Position numbers and translations under genes: made by a program
Origin: Acidimicrobiales bacterium
GTDB lineage: Bacteria; Actinomycetota; Acidimicrobiia; Acidimicrobiales; Poriferisodaliceae
Assembly: GCA_020631315.1 (NCBI GenBank)
Contig: JAHDHM010000015.1
Span: 1 to 22,170 of the forward strand
DNA: 22,170 nt
Direction of reading: 5' to 3'
Shown: positions 13,486 to 21,614 of the stretch, piece by piece
Numbering within the stretch: the first letter of the stretch is position 1
How the letters are laid out: each line of letters opens with the position of its first letter
Notes under the pieces: generated by a model
Seen by the model: only the letters and a program-made list of their open reading frames with translations
Database searches by the model: none
Told to the model about the DNA's origin: nothing

Positions 13486-15405
13486 GTGGACGCCGGCACC
13501 GCGCTCCAATGGGCTGCCGTCGCGTCGGCGGTCGGCACCGTCGCCGCGTCGCTGTCGGATCGACATCGTGCGGCACTCCTGGCGTCCGCCGTTGCGTCCG
13601 TCGCGTCCGTCCTCGTCGCAGGACGCCTCGCCCAGCTGCACCTCGGACGCCGCTACGAGTTCGAACAGGTCGCGGCGAACGTCGACGACTCGATGTCGTG
13701 GTGGTTCCGGCTCGCCTCGACCTGGTCAGGCGCGGCTGGTTCGTTGATCGTCTTCGTGGCGATCGTGGCCCCAGTACTGGTCACTGCACTGGTCACCGCG
13801 CAGGTCACGGCACGCCGGCGCGACGGCGGCGACGGTCGCGTCGACGCCTCGATCGTCACCGGGGTCACGATCGCAGGGCTGACGCTCACCTCGTTGTTCG
13901 CGGCGCCGGCCTTCGAGGTGCTGGACACCCCGCCGCTCGACGGGGAGGGCATCAGCCCGATCCTCGATCACTGGGCGATGCTCGTGCATCCCCCGCTGCT
14001 GTACCTGGGGATGACGCTGTCGCTGCTCCCCGTCCTGGCGTCGGATGAGGGGACGCGTCGCCGACGCACCCACGTCGCTGCAGCGGTCCTGACCCTCGCG
14101 CTCGGCTTGGGTGCTGCCTGGGCCTACGTCGAACTCGGCTGGGGTGGATGGTGGGCGTGGGATCCGGTGGAGAACGTGGGCCTCGTCGTCTGGTTGCTGC
14201 TGGTCGCCGCGTTGCACTCGCCTGCGGGCCGGGCTCGGCAGATCCCGCTGGCGCTTGCATGGCCTGCGGTCGCTGCAGGGACAGCGCTCACCCGCACGTC
14301 GTTGCGCACCAGCGTCCACGCATTCGCCGATGCCGGCGGGCTCGGTTGGTGGCTGTGGCCGCTGACCGCCCTCGCTGCATGCGCGGCGTTCTGGTGGTTG
14401 CGAGGCAGCACCGTCCGTCCGATACCTCGCCGCACCGCAGGAGCGGTCGCCACGCTGTGGCTCGCCGCGGTCGTCGTCGCTGCCGGCACCTATCGACCCT
14501 TCCTCTCGGGCACGACCGATGGGTGGTTCTACGCCAGGCTCCTCGCGCCCCTGAGCGTCGCCGGGGCTCTCGCGATGGTGGTCACCGGCCGACGACGCGG
14601 ACGCTCTCGACGACATCTGATCTCCGACGGGGTCACCGCAGGCGTCGCCGGCGTGCTGGTCGCGCTCGCGGTCGGGGCCGACGTCGCCCAGGCGGTGATG
14701 ATCGTGGCGATCGCTGTCTCGCTCGTCGCCCAGAGCGTCGACGTCAAGGCGTCGGCCACAAGGCTCCTCGCCCACCTCGGGATCCTGCTCGTCCTGATCG
14801 CTGCGGTGGCCGGCACGTTCGCGACTCGCACGACGCTGCGCCTCCTCGACGACGGCTCCGCTCAGGTCGGCGGTGCGACGGTGCGGCTGCGTGACATCGC
14901 CGTCGCCGACAGCGGTGCCGGCCCGGCCGACCCGATCCTCGTCGTCGCCGAGATGACGGTCGACGGCGAACCGATTCGCCCGGCCATCACGATCCATCCC
15001 GCACGCGGCACGCGGCTCGCCGAAGCCGGCAACGTCATCAGGGCGCGCGGCGACGTGCAGTTGTTGCTGCGCGACGCCGGCGACGACTTCGTCGTCGTCG
15101 ACGTGAACGTGCATCCGCTGCAGTGGACCGCCTGGCTCGGTGGTGCACTCCTGGTCGTGGCGTTCGCGTTGGGGGCCGGTGTCCGTCAGGACCGGTCACG
15201 TTTGCGACGCAGCAGTTCGTCCATGGTGGTGGGTGCCGCTGGTTCAGCCGGTGGCGGAGGTGGAGCCTCCGGCGTCGGCGGAGGAGGTGGCGCCTCGCTG
15301 CCCTTCGATGCGGCCCCGTCGGACGACGGCGACGAGGCCCCGGCCGGCGCACCGGATGCGGACGGTCCGGCACCGCTCGACGAGGAACGACGCAGCGGCA
15401 GCTGA
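13486..15405 (+). CDS. ccmF: CcmF-type cytochrome c haem lyase subunit
   Basis: 639-residue polytopic membrane protein, a likely member of the CcmF/CcsA haem-handling family that attaches haem to apocytochrome c on the outer face of the membrane. About 13-15 hydrophobic segments are visible. Signatures: HPPLLYLGM near 168, the WWD haem-handling motif GWGGWWAWDPVEN near 218-230, conserved-type His near 245 (ALHSP) and 278 (TSVHAFAD), and an extracytoplasmic domain at about 455-555 ending in HPLQWTAWLGG before the last helix. After about residue 567 a Gly/Ser/Asp-rich tail of some 72 residues follows, antisense to the end of the triple-VWA gene. GTG 13486 is 7 nt after the aminotransferase stop, without a clear ribosome site. 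No ccmE, ccmH, resB or ccdA lies in the window. Confidence 0.87.
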   Translation: MDAGTALQWAAVASAVGTVAASLSDRHRAALLASAVASVASVLVAGRLAQLHLGRRYEFEQVAANVDDSMSWWFRLASTWSGAAGSLIVFVAIVAPVLVTALVTAQVTARRRDGGDGRVDASIVTGVTIAGLTLTSLFAAPAFEVLDTPPLDGEGISPILDHWAMLVHPPLLYLGMTLSLLPVLASDEGTRRRRTHVAAAVLTLALGLGAAWAYVELGWGGWWAWDPVENVGLVVWLLLVAALHSPAGRARQIPLALAWPAVAAGTALTRTSLRTSVHAFADAGGLGWWLWPLTALAACAAFWWLRGSTVRPIPRRTAGAVATLWLAAVVVAAGTYRPFLSGTTDGWFYARLLAPLSVAGALAMVVTGRRRGRSRRHLISDGVTAGVAGVLVALAVGADVAQAVMIVAIAVSLVAQSVDVKASATRLLAHLGILLVLIAAVAGTFATRTTLRLLDDGSAQVGGATVRLRDIAVADSGAGPADPILVVAEMTVDGEPIRPAITIHPARGTRLAEAGNVIRARGDVQLLLRDAGDDFVVVDVNVHPLQWTAWLGGALLVVAFALGAGVRQDRSRLRRSSSSMVVGAAGSAGGGGGASGVGGGGGASLPFDAAPSDDGDEAPAGAPDADGPAPLDEERRSGS

Positions 15406-18400
15406 CGGCTGCGCCGACGTGTGGCGGCTGTCGTCGTCACGTTCGACCGGTCGCCGAACAACCACAGCCTCGACAGCACCGCGGCGAGCAGCCAGGCGAG
15501 GGCAGCGATCACGACCGCCCAGCCTCCGAGGGACACGTCTCGCTCGCCCGGAACCAGATCTGCGGCAGCGAACGCGTCGGCAGGGTCGATCGCACCCCGG
15601 CCACCGCTGAGCTCGGTCAACTGCTCGAGCAGTCCGGCGTCGACCGATCCGGCCCGGTACTCCGACGAGTAGCTCAGGCTGGCGACGTCGGTGCCGACGG
15701 CGACCGAACCGTCTGGGTCGTCGACCCTGACCGACACCGCATGACCGCCCACTTGGTCGAGGCGGGCCGACCCTTCCAGGCGTCCGTCGGGTCGCTCGGT
15801 CAGACGAACCTCGACCGGCAGACCGTCGGGGTCGGTGATGGTCGCGGTGGCCGGGCCGGTCGTGCCCTCTGGACGATCCGCCACGATGCGCAGTTCGTCG
15901 CCGTCGACGGTCGTCCGGAGCGCTCCCGAGTCCGTGAGCGGGAACGTGTCACGGACCACGGCTGACCAGAAGTCGACGTAGCCGTCCCACGAGACCCAGG
16001 TCTGGCCCCACCGGATCCCGGCGTCGGAGGTCCAGGCCGTCGAACGCCCGAGACCCGCTTGCCACGTCGCCAGCAGCGGATCGTCCTCGTCGCCGATGGC
16101 GAGCAGCGTACGAGCCGACGGCTGGGCCGTGGTCGCGACGAAGCCGAGAAGCGGCGGGCTCGCGTCGAGGCCCTCGGTCGCTGCGGTGAGCCCGGTGCGA
16201 ACCGGGAGGAACTCGCCCTCGTTGATGAAGTTGCGTGACGCGATCACCGACTCCTCGACGAGGATCTCCGGGATCCTGCTCAGGTCTCGACCCGGGTAGA
16301 ACCGACCGCCACCGGCGACGGCGATCGGTTCGAGCTCGCGTGCCGCACCCTCACCGGTCGCGACGACCGACGTCGTGATGCCCTCGGCGAACAGTTCGCC
16401 GGCCTCCGTCGTGAGACGTTCGAGTTCGCCCGGCTGGGTGAATCCGTCGCTGAACAAGATGATGTGCTTGAGCCCGGCATTGCTCTCTCGCAGCGCTGCT
16501 GCGGCGGTGGACAGCGTGGTCGCGAGGCTGGTGTCGCCTCGGGGTGTGATCCGGGCGAGGCCTTCTCGCACGACGTCGTCGGAGGGCACCCTCTGGAGGT
16601 CGATGAGCCATTCGGCGTCGGTGTCGATCCCGAGCACTCCGATCTCGTCGTCGGCGTGCAGTGCGTCGATGGCCCGGGCGGCACCGGTCCGGGCGATGTC
16701 GGTCTTGTTCACCCCGCCCGGCGTGCGGCCGGTGCCCATGAACCCCTCGGCACAGTGGCACTCGCCCATCGATTCGCTCGTGTCGATCGCGAGCACCTCG
16801 GCGACCGTCCGACGACGCCGCGGGTCGAGCACGTCACTGACGACCGGCAGGACCGACTCGAGCGCCGTGTCGCGGTAGCCACCCATCCCGAAGGACTGGG
16901 TACCGCCGATCGTCAGGAGCCCGACGCCGAGGTCACGCGTGGCCGAGACGATCGCGGTCATCTCCGCCTCGCCGAGGTCGTCGGCGTCGACGTCCACGAG
17001 CACCACGGAGTCGTAACCGGCGAGGAGCTCGAGGGTCGGGATGTCGACGACGGGCACGCTGTCCACGTCGAGGCCGCCGGCACGAAGCCCCGCGACGAGG
17101 TCGCCAGCGACGCCGGGAGCTCCCTCGACGACCAGGACGCCGGCCGGTCCGTCGACGTCGACGGTGACACGGCCGACGTCGTTCTGCGGTTGAGCGTCGA
17201 GTGCGACGTCGACGACGACGTCGTAGGCGACGAGGCCCCCTTCGGACGCGATGTCGGTGAACTCGACGATCGTCGTGCCGGTCGCCAGCTCGGCCGTCAC
17301 CGTCTCGACGATCTCGCCGTCACGGCGCAACGACACCAGTGCGGTCTGGTCTGCGCTCGACGACACCGAGGCCGAGATCGTGACGTTCTGACCCTGCTCG
17401 GCCGACCGCGGTGCAGAGACCTGCAGAACCGACGCGTCGGCTCCGAGCGATGCCGCGAGCGGGACGTAGTCGATCTGCACCTGTCGATCGGACAGCGCTG
17501 CAGCCTCTCGTACGGCGTCACCCGTGGTGGCACGTCCGTCGGACACGACGACGACGCGGCGGCGGGCATCGTCAGGCGTGACCGCCCCGGCGAGCCGGAG
17601 ACCGGCCGCGAGGTCGGTCTGACCCGGGTCGATCACCACCGTCTGCAACCCCGACCCCGTCGCGGAGTCGGCGAGCAGCCGCTCGACGCGGGCGCCGTCA
17701 CCGATCACGACGACGGCGTGCCGCGCATCCTCGGGTGCGGCCGCCACCGCGGCGTCGATGGCAGCGAGGCCTTGCTGTCGGCCGACGTCACCCACCGAGT
17801 CGCTGCGGTCCAGCACGAACACGGTCACGATGCCGTCGGCGGGCCGGGCGACCGTCACGCCGAACAGTCCGACGAGTGCTGCGGCGAGCGCGACAGCCCG
17901 AGCGATGTTGGCGAGACGCCACTGTCGACGCGACACGCCGTGCTGCCGCCGGGCCAGCCACCACTCCGCCGCTGCGATCGCGAGCGCCGCAGCGAGGGCG
18001 ATCCATCTCAGCGACGTCACGGCGGTCGGGGAACGTTCTCCTGCTCGTCGCTCCCTCGGCTCCGTCGGCGGCACGGGCAGGGGGGTCAGGTCGCTCTCGC
18101 TCACGGGCAACGAGACGGCGACGGTGCGCGGCGCGGCATCGGCCGACTCGACGGTCCAGAATCCGGGCCGGTCGACCAGGACGGCACCCGATCCGGGCGG
18201 TACGACCACGGACGCTCCGGACGGATCGGTGACGGTGGCATCGACGGCTGGAGGCAGGACGAGGGGTCGACCGACCTCCAGGCTCACCGGCACCGAGTTG
18301 GCGTCGGCGAGCTCGGCGAGCACTCGGTCGCCCAGCACGGGGAACGAGACGTCGAGCGGCAGGTTGGACCGGCCCAGCTCGAACGTCAGATAGACGAACG

Positions 18401-19703
18401 GTGTGCCCGCGCGTCGGCCGCGCACGATCAGCGGAGCACCTTCGGCGGCGACGAGCACCTCGGTGGCAGGCGCGTCGATCCGCTGCGCTTCGACGATCCG
18501 CAGCGCCGACAGGTCGAGGCCAGCGAGCAACGGGTCCGTCGTGGCGACGAGTGTCGGAACCGGCGCCTCGACCGAACCGCTGACGGTGATGCCCTCGACC
18601 CCACCGGGGGTCGCGACGGCGAGGAACGGGCGAGCGAGGTCGGCCGGCACTTCCGCGCCGACGAACACCGACACGTCCGGCAACTGCTCCGAGGGGTCGA
18701 CGACGGTGACGCCGGCCAGGGCATCGAAGAGCGCGGTCAGGAACGTGTCGTCGCCGTCGACCGCGACGGCGATGTCCGCTCGAGTCCGGGTCGTCAGGTA
18801 CGCGGTGTCGTCGATCGCGAGCTGGTCGTCGCCCCCGAGCCGAGCGACGATGCGTTCGCCGTCGGGGACGACCGTCTCGACGATCGTCGGTGCGGCGGGG
18901 TCGAGCGTGAGCTCCTCGATCGCCTCGGTTCGGCCGTCGACGTCCAACCGCAGGGTGGCCGTCGTCGCCGGCCCACCGGTCACCTCCACCACGGTCGACA
19001 CGACACGATCACCGTCGACCAGCCGCGAGGTGAACGAGGTGATCGCCCGGTTGACGTCGTCCACGCCGACGAGTCGGTGTGTGACCCCGTCCGGCAGGGC
19101 AGCGATCTCGGCGTCGGAGTGGCCGCCGTCGGAGACGAGCACGATCCCGATGGTCTCGTCGGCACCTTCGAGGCCGTCGGCCAGCGCCATGGCGTCGAGC
19201 AGGTCGGCAGGCCCGTCGCCGCTGTCGATCGAGCGCACTGCCTGCAGATACGCGGCCTCGTCAGTGGTCGCCACGGTCAGCACTCGGGGCGCGGCACCGG
19301 CCACGACGACACTCATGCGGCCTCCGTCGGGACGCTCGTCCCACAGTGACGTGGCGACGGAGATCGCCTGGTCGAGTCGGGTCGAGCCGCCGTCGGTCGC
19401 GCTCATCGACGCCGACGCGTCGACCACGACGACGGTGTGGTTCGCCAGGCCGGCGTCGACCTCGCGACGGGGGTCGGCGAGGGCAGCGGCGAGGAGCGCG
19501 ACGATCAGCAGCTGCAGCAACAGTGGCAGCGTGATGCGGAGCCGTTGCCATGGCGTGGCTGCCGTGACCCCGACGGTCTCGTCGTGCCCCAGCAGCCGCG
19601 AGCTGACGACGTGCTCGCGTCGACGAGGACGCAGCACGTGCAGCCCGATGATCGGGATCCACGCGAGGAGGAACAGCCATCCGGCCGGGTTGGCGAAGCT
19701 CAC
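15186..19703 (-). CDS. BatA-like membrane protein with three VWA domains (apparent fusion)
   Basis: 1505 residues. The N-terminal part is BatA-like: SFANPAGWLFLLAWIPIIGLHVL as first membrane segment, a second at about 57-77, then VWA1 (about 90-240, MIDAS D95-S97-S99) and a beta-rich region to 560. Two further membrane segments (566-584, 600-619) lead into VWA2 (MIDAS D632-S634-S636), a beta-sandwich, a glutamine-amidotransferase-like Rossmann domain (about 853-955), VWA3 (MIDAS D974-S976-S978), another beta-rich stretch, a final membrane segment (about 1393-1415) and a Pro-rich tail. All three MIDAS motifs are intact, so metal-dependent ligand binding outside the membrane is plausible. Residues 1-560 and 561-1505 correspond to protein types usually encoded by separate genes. 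GTG 19703 is chosen for the standard BatA N-terminus; the DUF58 stop is 19 nt away. The last 220 nt overlap ccmF antisense. It probably works with the MoxR ATPase upstream; the process is unknown. Confidence 0.85.
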   Translation of the reverse strand: MSFANPAGWLFLLAWIPIIGLHVLRPRRREHVVSSRLLGHDETVGVTAATPWQRLRITLPLLLQLLIVALLAAALADPRREVDAGLANHTVVVVDASASMSATDGGSTRLDQAISVATSLWDERPDGGRMSVVVAGAAPRVLTVATTDEAAYLQAVRSIDSGDGPADLLDAMALADGLEGADETIGIVLVSDGGHSDAEIAALPDGVTHRLVGVDDVNRAITSFTSRLVDGDRVVSTVVEVTGGPATTATLRLDVDGRTEAIEELTLDPAAPTIVETVVPDGERIVARLGGDDQLAIDDTAYLTTRTRADIAVAVDGDDTFLTALFDALAGVTVVDPSEQLPDVSVFVGAEVPADLARPFLAVATPGGVEGITVSGSVEAPVPTLVATTDPLLAGLDLSALRIVEAQRIDAPATEVLVAAEGAPLIVRGRRAGTPFVYLTFELGRSNLPLDVSFPVLGDRVLAELADANSVPVSLEVGRPLVLPPAVDATVTDPSGASVVVPPGSGAVLVDRPGFWTVESADAAPRTVAVSLPVSESDLTPLPVPPTEPRERRAGERSPTAVTSLRWIALAAALAIAAAEWWLARRQHGVSRRQWRLANIARAVALAAALVGLFGVTVARPADGIVTVFVLDRSDSVGDVGRQQGLAAIDAAVAAAPEDARHAVVVIGDGARVERLLADSATGSGLQTVVIDPGQTDLAAGLRLAGAVTPDDARRRVVVVSDGRATTGDAVREAAALSDRQVQIDYVPLAASLGADASVLQVSAPRSAEQGQNVTISASVSSSADQTALVSLRRDGEIVETVTAELATGTTIVEFTDIASEGGLVAYDVVVDVALDAQPQNDVGRVTVDVDGPAGVLVVEGAPGVAGDLVAGLRAGGLDVDSVPVVDIPTLELLAGYDSVVLVDVDADDLGEAEMTAIVSATRDLGVGLLTIGGTQSFGMGGYRDTALESVLPVVSDVLDPRRRRTVAEVLAIDTSESMGECHCAEGFMGTGRTPGGVNKTDIARTGAARAIDALHADDEIGVLGIDTDAEWLIDLQRVPSDDVVREGLARITPRGDTSLATTLSTAAAALRESNAGLKHIILFSDGFTQPGELERLTTEAGELFAEGITTSVVATGEGAARELEPIAVAGGGRFYPGRDLSRIPEILVEESVIASRNFINEGEFLPVRTGLTAATEGLDASPPLLGFVATTAQPSARTLLAIGDEDDPLLATWQAGLGRSTAWTSDAGIRWGQTWVSWDGYVDFWSAVVRDTFPLTDSGALRTTVDGDELRIVADRPEGTTGPATATITDPDGLPVEVRLTERPDGRLEGSARLDQVGGHAVSVRVDDPDGSVAVGTDVASLSYSSEYRAGSVDAGLLEQLTELSGGRGAIDPADAFAAADLVPGERDVSLGGWAVVIAALAWLLAAVLSRLWLFGDRSNVTTTAATRRRSRQLPLRRSSSSGAGPSASGAPAGASSPSSDGAASKGSEAPPPPPTPEAPPPPPAEPAAPTTMDELLRRKRDRS

Positions 19704-19722
19704 GACGGCCGTCGTTCGTCGT

Positions 19723-20574
19723 TCACGAGAGCACCTCGTCGTGCCGGAGTCGCCGCAGAACGAGGTCGCCGATGTCCGCGCCGGCCCGGATCGACACCAG
19801 CGGGATGGCGCGTCGACGCGCTTGGTCTCGGACGGCGGTCTGCCATGCGTCGAGTCGCTCGGCGTACTGCTCGATCGCCGTGCGGTTGAGCGAGACCGGG
19901 ACGCGTTCACCGGTCTCGATGTCGACGAGGTCGACGTCGCCTGCCGCCTCGGGATCCAGGTCGGTCGCACCCAGCACGTGGGCGATGGCGACATCGGCGC
20001 CCGACGCCGGCAACAGTCCGATGCCGTCTGCCCACGCAGGGTCGAGCAGGTCCGAGCACACGAACACGAACCCCGGCGGACGCGCTGCCCCGAGCACCCG
20101 GCGAACCAGCCCGCTGAACGGCTCGGCCCCCGAGGCGGTCAACGACTCCAGTCGCCGTTCGAGTTCGCGATGCGCATGCCGGCCGCTGAACCGCTCAGGC
20201 GGGCGCCCCGGAACGTGCAACCGCACCACGTCGCGACGTGTCAGCGCGACGAAGCCGATCGCGTTCGCGAGCTCGACGGCGGTCCTCAACTTGCCATCGA
20301 CGGCCATCGACGCCGACGTGTCGATCACGAGGTCGACACGGAGATCGTCGTCGGCGTCGTACAGGCGCACGACGAGCTGATCCAGTCGGGCGAGCGTCAG
20401 GTAGTCGATGCGCCGGTAGTCGTCGCCAGGCTGATACTCCCGAGCGTCCGCGAAGTCGAGCGACGATCCGTAGCGGCGCGACCGATGCGCTCCGGAGATC
20501 TGCCCGGCGAGAGGGCGGCGGGTCCGGAGTTGGAGACGCTCGAGGCGCGACAGCAACGACGGGTCAAGGAGCAC
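19723..20574 (-). CDS. DUF58 domain protein (VWA-like), partner of MoxR
   Basis: 283 residues. The N-terminus LLDPSLLSRLERLQLRTRRPLAG and RSRRYGSSLDFADAREYQPGDDYRRIDYLTLAR (near 31-63) are the DUF58 hallmark. A VWA-like region follows with MIDAS D85-S87-S89 in VIDTSASM and FVCSDLLD later. No membrane segment or signal was seen, so it is probably cytoplasmic or membrane-associated. DUF58 proteins almost always sit beside MoxR ATPases, as here. The start is GTG 20574, overlapping the moxR stop by 11 nt; the long upstream-open frame is rejected because family similarity begins here. It is translationally coupled to moxR, with the triple-VWA gene 19 nt downstream. The molecular role is not established; substrate presentation to MoxR is a common proposal. 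Confidence 0.9.
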   Translation of the reverse strand: MLLDPSLLSRLERLQLRTRRPLAGQISGAHRSRRYGSSLDFADAREYQPGDDYRRIDYLTLARLDQLVVRLYDADDDLRVDLVIDTSASMAVDGKLRTAVELANAIGFVALTRRDVVRLHVPGRPPERFSGRHAHRELERRLESLTASGAEPFSGLVRRVLGAARPPGFVFVCSDLLDPAWADGIGLLPASGADVAIAHVLGATDLDPEAAGDVDLVDIETGERVPVSLNRTAIEQYAERLDAWQTAVRDQARRRAIPLVSIRAGADIGDLVLRRLRHDEVLS

Positions 20575-21577
20575 CGCGCACTCCGGACGGCGGCACCGGC
20601 ACGGCGGACAGCACCTCGTCGACGAGCGTCGTCGTCGACACGTCGTCGGCCACGGCGTCGAAGCCGACGACCAGTCGGTGTGCGAGCGCGCCACGCGCAA
20701 CCGACCGAACGTCGTCGACCGACGCCGAAGGACGGCCGTCGAGCAACGCCGTCGCTTTGGCGCCGAGCATCAGGGCCTGGGCGCCGCGGGGCGAGGCACC
20801 GGTGCGCACGTAGCGGCTGATCGGCTCGGGCGCGAGCTCGGAACCCGGGTGGGTCGCGACGACGAGGTCCACGGCATGGCGGACGACGTGTGACGCGGCG
20901 GGAACCTGACGAGTCAGCGCGATCATCGACTCCAGCTCCGCCGAACTCGTCACCGGAGACGGTGACTGGCTGGACGATCCCGTGGTCATCGTGACGATCG
21001 ACTCGAGTTCGTCTGCGGTCGGGAACGGCACCACGGTCTTGAACATGAACCGGTCCAGCTGGGCCTCGGGCAACGGGTACGTGCCCTCCTGTTCGATCGG
21101 GTTCTGTGTGGCCATCACCAGGAAGGGCCGCGGCAGCGGGCGGGTCGCTCCGGCGACGGTGACGGCCCGCTCCTGCATGGCCTCGAGCAGGGCTGACTGG
21201 GTCTTGGGTGTCGCTCGGTTGATCTCGTCGGCCAACACGAGCCCGGCGAAGACCGGTCCCGAGCGGAACTGGAACGACCGTCTGCCGTCCTCATCGGTCT
21301 CGAGCACCTGCGTGCCCACCACGTCCGCCGGCATCAGGTCGGGCGTGAACTGGATCCGGCCGAAGTCGATCGCCATCGAGTCCGCGAGACCCTGCAGCAG
21401 ACGGGTCTTGCCGAGACCGGGGACACCCTCGAGCAGCACGTGCCCTTCACACAGCATCGCCACGATCACCGACCGCACGACGTCGTGCTGGCCGACGATC
21501 ACCTTCGCGATCTCGCGTTCCACTGCCGCCACGACCTCGGCGTAGCGCTCGGGCGTCATCTGAGGGTTGTCGGACAT
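20564..21577 (-). CDS. MoxR-family AAA+ ATPase
   Basis: 337-residue AAA+ ATPase of the MoxR branch, chaperone-like enzymes that remodel or activate protein complexes with VWA partners. Walker A GVPGLGKT at 51-58, Walker B LVLADEIN at 113-120 (D117, E118), sensor 1 ATQNP (N159), arginine-finger region EAQLDRF (R176) and sensor 2 GASPRGAQ near 266-273 are all present. The C-terminal lid domain ends near 325. The start is ATG 21577, with GGAG at 21583-21586 (5-nt spacing) and the typical N-terminal length before IVGQHDVV. It is 37 nt after the Gly/Gln-rich gene and overlaps the DUF58 gene by 11 nt, forming one operon with the VWA genes. Confidence 0.95.
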   Translation of the reverse strand: MSDNPQMTPERYAEVVAAVEREIAKVIVGQHDVVRSVIVAMLCEGHVLLEGVPGLGKTRLLQGLADSMAIDFGRIQFTPDLMPADVVGTQVLETDEDGRRSFQFRSGPVFAGLVLADEINRATPKTQSALLEAMQERAVTVAGATRPLPRPFLVMATQNPIEQEGTYPLPEAQLDRFMFKTVVPFPTADELESIVTMTTGSSSQSPSPVTSSAELESMIALTRQVPAASHVVRHAVDLVVATHPGSELAPEPISRYVRTGASPRGAQALMLGAKATALLDGRPSASVDDVRSVARGALAHRLVVGFDAVADDVSTTTLVDEVLSAVPVPPSGVRGAP

Positions 21578-21582
21578 GCTTG

Positions 21583-21586
21583 CTCC
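21583..21586 (-). promoter_or_regulatory. Ribosome-binding site of moxR
   Basis: GGAG on the minus strand, 5 nt before the ATG at 21577. It decides this start against a 194-codon longer open frame that is out of family register. Confidence 0.5.
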
Positions 21587-21614
21587 AGACACTGCGGTTC
21601 CAGGTGGCGGGGCG

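Noticed and set aside
11868..13538. 556-residue minus-strand open frame extending over the aminotransferase
   Set aside because: It overlaps the AruH-like gene antisense, then runs out of frame into the LLM gene; the genuine LLM start is ATG 12222.
16464..19349. 961-residue open frame on the plus strand, antisense to the triple-VWA gene
   Set aside because: Composition is that of a complementary high-GC frame (Arg/Gly/His/Asp-rich, no domain or membrane pattern). The minus strand carries clear VWA motifs throughout.
18403..20820. 805-residue plus-strand open frame antisense to VWA, DUF58 and moxR genes
   Set aside because: It crosses three real minus-strand genes and shows only Ser/Thr/Arg-rich shadow composition.
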